Below are positions 1 through 5,128 of a stretch of 7,980 bases of DNA, piece by piece. The notes beneath the pieces were generated by a model that made no database searches, was not told where the DNA came from, and saw only the letters and a list, made by a program, of their open reading frames with translations. Each line of letters opens with the position of its first letter. Within the stretch, counting starts at the first letter, position 1. The translations under genes were made by a program, and so were the position numbers. This stretch comes from Novosphingobium sp. (lineage in GTDB: Bacteria > Pseudomonadota > Alphaproteobacteria > Sphingomonadales > Sphingomonadaceae). The DNA lies in the NCBI GenBank assembly GCA_021299075.1, contig JAJTFU010000083.1:1-7980 (forward strand), read 5' to 3'.

Positions 1-219
1 GCGGGTTTCCTCTTTGGTGGCGGGCGCTCCGGCCTACCCTTGATCCCGGCAGCGTCTGGCGGATCAGGCGGCGGGGGCGTCCCCATTAGCGGCGGCGGCG
101 GTGGTGGCGGTGACTTTACCGGCACCATGCCAAGCCTGATTGGCGGTTTTAGCGGCGGCGGTGCTGGTGGCGGCTTCTTCGGCGGCAGCACCCGCTTAAA
201 CAATGTGCAGCTGGTATGA
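1..219 (+). CDS. C-terminal end of an unidentified glycine-rich protein (5' truncated by window)
   Basis: Frame 1 is open from the window edge to a TGA at 217-219, giving 72 residues of the C-terminus. The composition is extreme: several runs of Gly (up to seven in a row, about residues 35-41 of the visible part) mixed with Ser, Ala and Phe, ending in the non-repetitive sequence STRLNNVQLV. The stop overlaps the portal start as ATGA, so the gene belongs to the same operon and probably couples translation to the portal. In T7-like phages of Alphaproteobacteria the gene before the portal is often the large terminase or a small unknown protein. The Gly-rich tail is not diagnostic of either. Such tails also occur at the ends of tape-measure-like and other virion proteins. 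I do not recognise the family. That the frame is coding is supported by the clean overlap, the codon use and the absence of stops. Confidence 0.6.
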   Translation, partial: AGFLFGGGRSGLPLIPAASGGSGGGGVPISGGGGGGGDFTGTMPSLIGGFSGGGAGGGFFGGSTRLNNVQLV

Positions 220-1775
220 GTGACGAGATCGAAACGCTGCTGCGCCGCCTCGAGCGCGCACGCGCCAAACGCCAGCCGTGGGAGAGCACCTATCAGGAAT
301 GCTATGATTACGCTGTGCCTGGCCGCACTTCTTTCTTTGAGCGCGGTCAGGGGCAGGTTTCGCCTGACGTATTCGACGAAACCGCGGTCGTCGCGACCCC
401 CGAGTTTGCGAGCCGTATCCAGGCCGGGCTTATGCCGAACTATGCCCGCTGGGCGGAACTCGCTGCCGGTAGCGACGTGGACCCCGCAGAGGTTGGGGAG
501 ATCAACAAGGCACTAGAGAAGGTCACGGACTATGTGTTTGAGATCCTTCAGGCGTCCAATCTAGCGCAGGAAGCCAACGAATGCCTGATCGACACAGCGG
601 TTGGCACGGCCTGTCTCGAGGTCAATGAGGGCGATGCGGTCAATCCGGTGGTGTTCACCGCTGTCCCGCTGCCTGAACTGCTGATTGACACCGGGCCGGA
701 CGACAAGATCGACACCTACATGCGCAGCCGCAAGGTGCGCCTGTCGCATATCGAAACCGCCTACCCTGGATCGGTGATCCCGCCTGAACTCAAGCGCAAG
801 ATCGCCAGCGAGAAGGACAAGGAAACCGATCCGCTCGTCGATGTGGTGCTGTGCATCTACCGCGACTGGAAGAAGCCGACCGAGACAAACGAGCTGCGCG
901 TGTTTCTGCCGGCACACAAGGAGATCATTCGCAAGGCCACACTCTCTGGCACCGGCTCCAATCCTTACATTGGCTGGCGCTGGTCGAAGGTTGCGGGCGA
1001 AGCATGGGGGCGCGGCCCGCTGTTCAACTGCCTTGCTGCCGTGCGCACTGCCAATCTGGTCGTGCAGCTGACGCTCGAGAACGCCGAGATGGCAATTGCC
1101 GGCGTCTATACCGCTGAGGACGATGGGGTTGTGTCGGTTGACAACATTCGCCTCGTTCCAGGCACGATCATTCCGGTTGCGCCGGGCAGCGCGGGCTTGC
1201 AGCAGGTCGGCGGCGCGGGTGATTTCAATGTCGGTCAGCTGATCCTGGGCGACATGCGCAACAACATCAAGAAGGCGCTGTTCAACGAGACGCTTGGCTC
1301 GCCTGACACCACGCCGATGAGCGCAACCGAGGTAGCGCAGCGCATGGCCGACCTGTCGCGCCAGATTGGTTCGGCATTCGGGCGCTTGCAGGTCGAGTTC
1401 GTCAACCGCGTGCTGCAACGGGTGATCTTCATCCTCAAGAAGCGCGGCCTGATCGAGCTTCCGACCGTCAACGGGCGCGAAGTCAAGATCGTTGCCACCT
1501 CTCCGCTGTCTCAGGCGCAGGCAGTCGAGGATATCAACGCGGTCGATAGCTGGTTGGGGCTGGTTGGCCGCCATTATGGCCCGCAAATGGTCAATCTCTA
1601 CACCGATGGGGCGCAAGTGGCCGAGTATACAGCCAAGAAGTTCGGGGTTCCCGAGCGTTTGCGCCGTGATGAGAAGGGCCGGGCGCAGCTGGCCCAGCAG
1701 ATTTCGACAATTCAGCAAGGAGGAGAGAGCCTTGGACCGGAAATCCCCGGCGCCGGACCGGGTATTGGGGCCTGA
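216..1775 (+). CDS. Portal protein (T7-like head-to-tail connector)
   Basis: At 519 residues this is the usual length for the podovirus head-tail connector family (T7 gp8 type). The portal forms the dodecameric ring at one capsid vertex, through which DNA is packaged and ejected and onto which the tail is built. Family-typical sequence is seen throughout: the N-terminal helix and W22 ... CYDY (29-32) segment; the DETA (55-58) and RIQAGLMP (67-74) segment with W79; GEAWGRGP at 261-268, matching the family's Y/WGRGP loop; a long helical stretch around 270-296; MSATEV at 368-373 followed by a long helix; and TSPLSQAQ at 428-435. The C-terminus is Gly/Pro-rich. The ATG at 216 overlaps the upstream stop (ATGA) and has no strong Shine-Dalgarno sequence, so translation is probably coupled to the upstream gene. 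The last 44 nt overlap the next gene. No frameshift or missing segment is visible. Confidence 0.93.
   Translation: MSDEIETLLRRLERARAKRQPWESTYQECYDYAVPGRTSFFERGQGQVSPDVFDETAVVATPEFASRIQAGLMPNYARWAELAAGSDVDPAEVGEINKALEKVTDYVFEILQASNLAQEANECLIDTAVGTACLEVNEGDAVNPVVFTAVPLPELLIDTGPDDKIDTYMRSRKVRLSHIETAYPGSVIPPELKRKIASEKDKETDPLVDVVLCIYRDWKKPTETNELRVFLPAHKEIIRKATLSGTGSNPYIGWRWSKVAGEAWGRGPLFNCLAAVRTANLVVQLTLENAEMAIAGVYTAEDDGVVSVDNIRLVPGTIIPVAPGSAGLQQVGGAGDFNVGQLILGDMRNNIKKALFNETLGSPDTTPMSATEVAQRMADLSRQIGSAFGRLQVEFVNRVLQRVIFILKKRGLIELPTVNGREVKIVATSPLSQAQAVEDINAVDSWLGLVGRHYGPQMVNLYTDGAQVAEYTAKKFGVPERLRRDEKGRAQLAQQISTIQQGGESLGPEIPGAGPGIGA
1717..1723 (+). promoter_or_regulatory. Ribosome binding site AAGGAGG inside the portal gene, setting a TTG start
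   Basis: A perfect AAGGAGG lies 8 nt before TTG 1732-1734. It is one of the strongest Shine-Dalgarno matches in the window, and it sits within the portal coding sequence, where it encodes part of QQGG. It decides the start of the following small gene, which has no ATG near its beginning. Confidence 0.8.
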
Positions 1776-2061
1776 CGGCCTCGCGCGCACCCGCACGCAG
1801 GAAGATGAGCTCAATCAGCTGTTCGCCACCCTGTTCCGCTCGGCGGCAGGGCGCGAAGTGCTGTCTTATCTTCGCGCCGTGACCATCGAAATGGTGGCGG
1901 GGCCTGAAATCACGGACGCACAGCTGCGTCACCGCGAGGGATCGCGCTACCTCGTCGGCATCATTGAAGCGCGTGTTGCGAAAGGTAAGCAGAATGACCC
2001 AGGAGAGCCTGATCACCCCGCCCGCCGAGGGAAACGCGGACGCCGGAACCCCGCCAGCTGA
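1732..2061 (+). CDS. Bbp19-like small phage protein, TTG start
   Basis: This 109-residue protein lies between portal and scaffold. The start is TTG 1732, chosen for the AAGGAGG ribosome binding site 8 nt upstream. A later TTG at 1765 has no such site. The core (about residues 24-86) reads LFATLFRSAAGREVL, then TDAQLRHREGSRYLV, then a short helix to RVAKG. The G-REVL and RHREG-RYLV elements resemble the Bbp19-type proteins first named in Bordetella phage BPP-1, which are small proteins of unknown function found beside portal and capsid genes. That match is from memory of the family pattern. The first 44 nt overlap the portal and the last 68 nt overlap the scaffold gene. The overlapping tail (residues 88-109) is strongly basic, with R98 R99 K101 R102 R104 R105. 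Its position suggests a role in head assembly or a minor head component, but no function can be read directly. Confidence 0.75.
   Translation: MDRKSPAPDRVLGPDGLARTRTQEDELNQLFATLFRSAAGREVLSYLRAVTIEMVAGPEITDAQLRHREGSRYLVGIIEARVAKGKQNDPGEPDHPARRGKRGRRNPAS
1981..1985 (+). promoter_or_regulatory. Ribosome binding site AAAGG for the scaffolding gene
   Basis: AAAGG is followed after 8 nt by ATG 1994. This favours ATG 1994 over the in-frame TTG at 1964, which has no Shine-Dalgarno sequence at the right distance and would add ten residues unlike the family's N-terminus. Confidence 0.6.
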
Positions 2062-2767
2062 TAGCGGCACCCCGCCAGCGGCCGAGCGGCCCGATTGGCT
2101 GCCGGAAAAGTTCTGGACGCCCGAAGGTCCGAGCGTTGAGAACCTGGCCAAGTCCTATGTCGAGCTGGAAAAGATGCGCGGCGCGTCGATCGACCAGCTG
2201 AAAGAGCAATGGGAGGGCGAGCGCCTGGCCGTGCGTCCTGAGACGCCCGATGCCTACGAATTGCCCAGCCATGACGCGCTCGACGCCGAGCAGCTGGCCG
2301 CATCGCCGGTAGTGGGCCTGTTCCGCAAGATCGCCCACGAAACCGGGCTGTCGCAGGACCAGTTTGCCAAGACCATTGCCGACTATGCCGAAGCTGAGGT
2401 GTCTCGCTTGCAGGAAACCGCCAATGCCGAGATGAAGGCGCTGGGCGAGAACGGCAAGCAGCGCGCCGAAGCGGTCGGGCTGTGGGCGAACCAGCGATTT
2501 GGCAGCGATCCCGCCAAGTTTGCGGCGATTGCGCAGATTTGCACCACTGCGGCCGGCGTTGAGGCGATCGAGGAGTTGATGAAGGAGGCTGGCGCACCGG
2601 CTGCAACCGGCGATGCTGGCAATGCTGGCGGCAATGACCTTGTCCAGCAGGAAGCCGAGATCCGCAAGCTGATGGACAGCCGGGAATACTACGATCCCAA
2701 GCACCGTGACCCGGCAGTGGTTGCCAAGGTCGAAGCCTTCTTTGCCAAGAAGTATGGTGGCAAGTGA
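1994..2767 (+). CDS. Capsid assembly scaffolding protein
   Basis: The protein has 257 residues from ATG 1994. Scaffolding proteins guide capsid protein into a correctly curved procapsid and then leave before or during DNA packaging. Evidence: the position between portal and capsid genes; a disordered, Pro/Ala/Thr-rich N-terminus with a small repeat (GTPPADSGTPPA, about residues 18-29); the family-typical DWLPEKFW at 34-41 and a following LAKSYVELEK segment (51-60); an acidic, largely helical middle (about 95-200); a flexible Gly/Ala linker (about 200-214); and a C-terminal helical hairpin ending DPAVVAKVEAFFAKKYGG (239-256), the end that in this family usually binds coat protein. It overlaps the preceding small gene by 68 nt and the acetyltransferase by 4 nt (GTGA). 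It is similar in role to T7 gp9, with low sequence identity expected. Confidence 0.87.
   Translation: MTQESLITPPAEGNADAGTPPADSGTPPAAERPDWLPEKFWTPEGPSVENLAKSYVELEKMRGASIDQLKEQWEGERLAVRPETPDAYELPSHDALDAEQLAASPVVGLFRKIAHETGLSQDQFAKTIADYAEAEVSRLQETANAEMKALGENGKQRAEAVGLWANQRFGSDPAKFAAIAQICTTAAGVEAIEELMKEAGAPAATGDAGNAGGNDLVQQEAEIRKLMDSREYYDPKHRDPAVVAKVEAFFAKKYGGK
2048..2079 (+). repeat. Short direct repeat (11 bp, two copies)
   Basis: ACCCCGCCAGC occurs at 2048-2058 and again at 2069-2079. The 21-nt period keeps frame and gives the repeated TPPA in the disordered N-terminus of the scaffolding protein. The first copy also encodes the end of the overlapping Bbp19-like protein, just before its stop. 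It is most likely a small in-frame duplication, not a regulatory site. Confidence 0.6.
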
Positions 2768-3222
2768 TCACCGTTCGGGAGATCGAGCCGGGCGACCTAC
2801 CCGGCGCGCTCTATCTGGGCCAGCTGATGCAGGCCGAGGCCCCGGCCTATCAGGAATATCCGTTCGAAGATGAACGGTTCGAGGCATGGTTTACCCTGTG
2901 CCTCGACAATCCTGACTGGCTGGGGCTGGTGGCGGTGGACGATGTGGCCGGGATCATCGGCTTTCTGGCGATGGGCAGCGCTCCCATGATTTTCTGCTCG
3001 GCACGCACGGCTGACGATCTGGCATTCTTTGTCCACCCCCAGTGGCGCGGGACCACGGCGGCGGTGCGGTTGATCCGCTACATGGAAGCCTGGGCCGAAG
3101 CGAAGGGCACGGTCCAGATCCGGATGGGCCTGACCACCGGCACCAATACCGATCCGGCGCGGCGCTTCCTCGAGCGGTTCGGCTACCAGCTGGAGGGGTT
3201 GGTGCTGGTCAAACGCAACTAG
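2764..3222 (+). CDS. GNAT-family N-acetyltransferase
   Basis: This 152-residue protein has the size of a single GNAT domain. GNAT enzymes transfer an acetyl group from acetyl-CoA to an amine. Visible features: the beta-strand start MITVREIEPGDLPGA (1-15); strands GLVAVDD and GIIGFLA (54-60, 63-69); then DDLAFFVHPQWRGTTAAVRL (84-103), which is motif A, with strand 4, the R95-G96-T-T-A pyrophosphate-binding loop and the following helix; and FLERFGYQLEG (135-145), the family's C-terminal motif. The GTG start overlaps the scaffold stop (GTGA). The only upstream Shine-Dalgarno-like bases (GGTGG, 2756-2760) are too close to act well, so coupled translation is likely. The substrate cannot be told from sequence. 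GNAT genes inside head modules are seen in some phages, but their job is not established. It could modify a virion protein, or a host protein or small molecule during late infection. Confidence 0.88.
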   Translation: MITVREIEPGDLPGALYLGQLMQAEAPAYQEYPFEDERFEAWFTLCLDNPDWLGLVAVDDVAGIIGFLAMGSAPMIFCSARTADDLAFFVHPQWRGTTAAVRLIRYMEAWAEAKGTVQIRMGLTTGTNTDPARRFLERFGYQLEGLVLVKRN

Positions 3223-3239
3223 TCCATTGTGACCAGCAC
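3202..3239 (+). repeat. 10-bp perfect inverted repeat spanning the acetyltransferase stop
   Basis: GTGCTGGTCA (3202-3211) and TGACCAGCAC (3230-3239) are exact reverse complements separated by 18 nt. The left arm encodes the last residues of the acetyltransferase, the stop TAG (3220-3222) lies in the loop, and the right arm lies in the intergenic gap before the capsid gene. There is no T-run after it, so it is not a canonical intrinsic terminator. It could be an RNA processing or stabilising hairpin at the 5' side of the capsid message, or a protein-binding dyad. The function is inference. Confidence 0.6.
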
Positions 3240-3353
3240 GGACCCGCGCGAAATCACGCTCAGGCCCGCACGGCGACACTGGCCCCGCAAGGGACAACCG
3301 GCAAGACCCAGGCAGCGGATAACCGGACCCCACTTTCCTCGAAAGGATTTCTC
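3223..3353 (+). other. Intergenic gap before the capsid gene
   Basis: This 131-bp non-coding stretch is the longest gap in the window. It contains the right arm of the inverted repeat (3230-3239) and, at its end, the capsid ribosome binding site. I looked for sigma-70-like -35/-10 pairs and found none convincing. A phage-specific promoter cannot be excluded because no second copy of a shared motif is seen in the window. The capsid frame happens to stay open across the gap, but the upstream part is read out of frame over the acetyltransferase and does not look coding. Confidence 0.5.
3341..3347 (+). promoter_or_regulatory. Ribosome binding site GAAAGGA for the capsid gene
   Basis: GAAAGGA ends 6 nt before ATG 3354. 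This spacing selects 3354 over the ATG two codons later (3360) and over any upstream start in the open frame. Confidence 0.75.
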
Positions 3354-4178
3354 ATGGCGATGGATATTTCCGACGCGTTCGTGAAGCAGTTCGAGAGCGA
3401 GGTTCACATGGCTTATCAGCGCATGGGTTCCAAGCTCCGCAATACCGTTCGCAACAAGAACAACGTTAAGGGCACCTCGACCACCTTCCAGAAGGTTGGC
3501 AAGGGCAGCGCTGGCACCAAGTCCCGTCACGGCAACGTGCCGGTCATGTCGATCGACCACACCCCGGTCGAATGCACGCTGGCTGACTACTACGCCGCCG
3601 ATTACATCGACAAGCTCGACGAGCTGAAGATCAATATCGACGAGCGCGGTGTTGTCACGCAGTCGGCTGCGGCTGCACTCGGCCGCAAGACCGATGACCT
3701 GATCATCACGCAGCTGGACGCCACCAGCAACACGCAGAGCGAAGGCGGCACGACCGGCCTCAACCAGACCAAGGTCAACGTGGTGTTCGAAACCATGGGG
3801 AACAACGACATTCCCGATGATGGCGAGCGTTACTTTGCTATCAGCCCCGGTGGCTGGACCGACCTGCTGGGCCTGGCTGCGTTCGCCTCGGCGGACTACG
3901 TTGGCTCGGACGATCTGCCCTACAAGGGCGGCATGGTTGCGCGTCGGTGGATGGGCTTCATGTTCTTCACCCACTCGGGTCTGCCGGTTGCAACGAGCAT
4001 TCGCAAGAACTTTGCCTGGCACAAGAACTGCCTCGGCCATGCTTCGGGCGCGGAAGTCGTTACCGAACTGAACTACATCCCCGAAAAGGTCGCCCACCTC
4101 GGCACCAGCTACATGTCGCAGGGCGCTGTCCTGATCGACACGACTGGTGTGTTCGAGGTCCAGGCCTACGACGCTTAA
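3354..4178 (+). CDS. Major capsid protein
   Basis: The protein has 274 residues and is the shell-forming coat protein, expected to be HK97-fold like all tailed-phage coats. It matches a coat family common in short-tailed phages and prophages of Proteobacteria: N-terminal DISDAFVKQFESEVHMAYQR (4-23), GSKLRNTVR (25-33), TTFQKVGKGSAGTKSRHG (43-60), the PVMSIDHTPVECTLADYYA segment (63-81), YIDKLDELKINIDERG (84-99), the alanine-rich AAAALGRKTDD (105-115), the ERYFAISPGGWTDLL segment (158-171), and C-terminal hydrophobic strands with the GVFEVQAYDA end (265-274). It follows scaffold and acetyltransferase, has its own good ribosome binding site, and is followed after 12 nt by the decoration-like gene. 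Codon use is noticeably biased to C-ending, preferred codons, as expected for the most abundant virion protein. No signs of truncation. Confidence 0.92.
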   Translation: MAMDISDAFVKQFESEVHMAYQRMGSKLRNTVRNKNNVKGTSTTFQKVGKGSAGTKSRHGNVPVMSIDHTPVECTLADYYAADYIDKLDELKINIDERGVVTQSAAAALGRKTDDLIITQLDATSNTQSEGGTTGLNQTKVNVVFETMGNNDIPDDGERYFAISPGGWTDLLGLAAFASADYVGSDDLPYKGGMVARRWMGFMFFTHSGLPVATSIRKNFAWHKNCLGHASGAEVVTELNYIPEKVAHLGTSYMSQGAVLIDTTGVFEVQAYDA

Positions 4179-4190
4179 GGAGAAGTCGAC

Positions 4191-4451
4191 ATGGCTCTGA
4201 CTGCAACCTCGCTGTTCAAGATCGCGGGCGCAAACCCCGGCTTGCACATCTACAAAACCGCTGACGCGATCGCCACCGTGACTGCTTCGGGTTACTTCAA
4301 CGCTGTGACCGACAACCTGCGCCAGTGGGATGTTATCATCGTTGTCTCGGAAACGGGCGGCACCCCCAAGGTCGATGTGATCACCGTTACCAGTGCTGAT
4401 GGCGCTGCGACCGTGACGACCACCGCGACCGAAGGCGTCACCGCCACTTAA
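4191..4451 (+). CDS. Small capsid-associated (decoration-like) protein
   Basis: This 86-residue protein starts at ATG 4191, with AAGGAG at 4177-4182 overlapping the capsid stop and 8 nt of spacing. It is rich in Thr, Val and Ala with alternating beta-strand character: strands around HIYKTADAIATVTA (19-32), WDVIIVVSE (46-54) and KVDVITVTSADG (60-71). The GYFNAVTDNLRQWDVI segment (34-49) is like the GYFN ... L..GD.I pattern often seen in small proteins or head-fiber domains encoded directly after capsid genes. The location right after the major capsid gene and right before a terminator suggests a decoration or cement protein on the capsid surface. No signal peptide or membrane segment is seen. 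The assignment rests on position and general character, so the function is tentative. Confidence 0.75.
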   Translation: MALTATSLFKIAGANPGLHIYKTADAIATVTASGYFNAVTDNLRQWDVIIVVSETGGTPKVDVITVTSADGAATVTTTATEGVTAT

Positions 4452-4482
4452 CTTGGAGCTGCCCTGAGGCGGTTTCAGAACT

Positions 4483-4518
4483 GGGCCGGCCGCGTCCTCT
4501 CCCGCGGTCGGCCCTTTT
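4483..4518 (+). terminator. Strong intrinsic terminator after the capsid module
   Basis: GGGCCGGCCGCG (4483-4494) pairs with CGCGGTCGGCCC (4503-4514) to give a 12-bp stem, 11 Watson-Crick pairs plus one G-U wobble, with an 8-nt loop (4495-4502). TTTTCATT follows at 4515-4522. It lies between the decoration-like gene and the tail adaptor gene, and the adaptor's ribosome binding site lies just downstream (4523-4527). This matches the place of the T7 late terminator behind gene 10. It would let head transcripts outnumber tail transcripts while some readthrough feeds the tail genes. Confidence 0.9.
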
Positions 4519-4534
4519 CATTGGGAGCTGAGAC

Positions 4535-5128
4535 ATGAGCACGGCTATCGACATTTGCGCCCGGGGACTGGTGATGGTGGGAGCTGCCCCCATTACCTCG
4601 TTTGTGGATGGCACGACCGAGGCGCTGGTTTCAGCCAACCTGTATGAAAGCACGGTGCAGGATCACCTGTCCCGCTACCGCTGGCGCTTTGCCACCGGCA
4701 TCGAGCAGATTGACCGACTGGTTGATGCGCCCGCTTCGCGCTGGTCGGCGGCCTATCAGCTGCCAACCGAATGCCTGCAGCCTGCAACCGTGCTGGTGAA
4801 TGACCGCGCGATTGACTTCGACCGTTACGAGGACCGCATCTTCTGCGATGCCCAGGCTGACGATGAGGTCTATCTCGAAGGCGTCTACCGGGTGGACGAG
4901 GCACGCTTTCCGCCGTGGTTTGCAATGCTGCTGCAAATCCAGATGGCCAGCCACTTCGCTCTATCGATCGCGGCCAAGCCGGACCTGGCTGACCTGCTCG
5001 ACAAGCGCGCGCTGCGCCATGCCGCCTTGTGCCGCAACCTCGATGCGCAGGCGCGCACCAGCCAAGACCTGCCGACCAAGGGCCTGATCACCGGACGGAT
5101 GGGCCGTAGCCGTGTAGGAGGCCGCTGA
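4535..5128 (+). CDS. Tail tubular protein A-like adaptor (T7 gp11 family)
   Basis: This 197-residue protein has the usual size for T7 gp11-like proteins. These form the dodecameric adaptor ring that joins the portal to the tail nozzle. Family features: an N-terminal helix with ARGLVMVGAAPITSF (9-23) and DGTTEA (25-30); a following helix containing NLYESTVQDHL (35-45); the characteristic YRWRFAT (48-54); AAYQLPTECLQP (72-83), matching the family's Y-LP-D-L strand entry; a beta-rich middle (85-118); FPPWFAMLLQIQMASHFA (125-142), the conserved helix; and a charged C-terminal helix. The tail ends in an Arg/Gly-rich GRMGRSRVGGR (187-197). The start ATG 4535 is preceded by GGGAG (4523-4527, 7 nt). 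Its stop overlaps the next start as TGATG, so the two tail-tube genes are translationally coupled. Confidence 0.88.
   Translation: MSTAIDICARGLVMVGAAPITSFVDGTTEALVSANLYESTVQDHLSRYRWRFATGIEQIDRLVDAPASRWSAAYQLPTECLQPATVLVNDRAIDFDRYEDRIFCDAQADDEVYLEGVYRVDEARFPPWFAMLLQIQMASHFALSIAAKPDLADLLDKRALRHAALCRNLDAQARTSQDLPTKGLITGRMGRSRVGGR

Noticed and set aside
561..1814. Long open frame of 417 codons on the - strand, opposite the portal gene
   Set aside because: It lies entirely over the convincing portal and small-gene coding sequence, shows Arg/His/Leu-rich shadow composition typical of antisense frames in GC-rich DNA, and has no recognisable motifs.
1964..1993. TTG start giving ten extra residues on the scaffolding protein
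   Set aside because: There is no Shine-Dalgarno sequence before it, while AAAGG at 1981-1985 is well placed for ATG 1994.
3226..3260. Possible promoter with TTGTGA as -35 and GAAATC as -10 in the gap before the capsid gene
   Set aside because: The -10 match is poor and the -35 overlaps the inverted repeat arm. No other evidence supports transcription starting here.
3042..3353. Possible N-terminal extension of the capsid protein, since its frame is open upstream
   Set aside because: The upstream codons overlap the acetyltransferase out of frame, the composition is low-quality (His/Arg/Gly-rich), and a good ribosome binding site with correct spacing sets ATG 3354, which gives the family-typical N-terminus.
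3219..4247. Long open frame on the - strand opposite the capsid gene
   Set aside because: The capsid protein on the + strand is unambiguous. The antisense translation has no family character and runs through the intergenic gap and past the start of the next gene.
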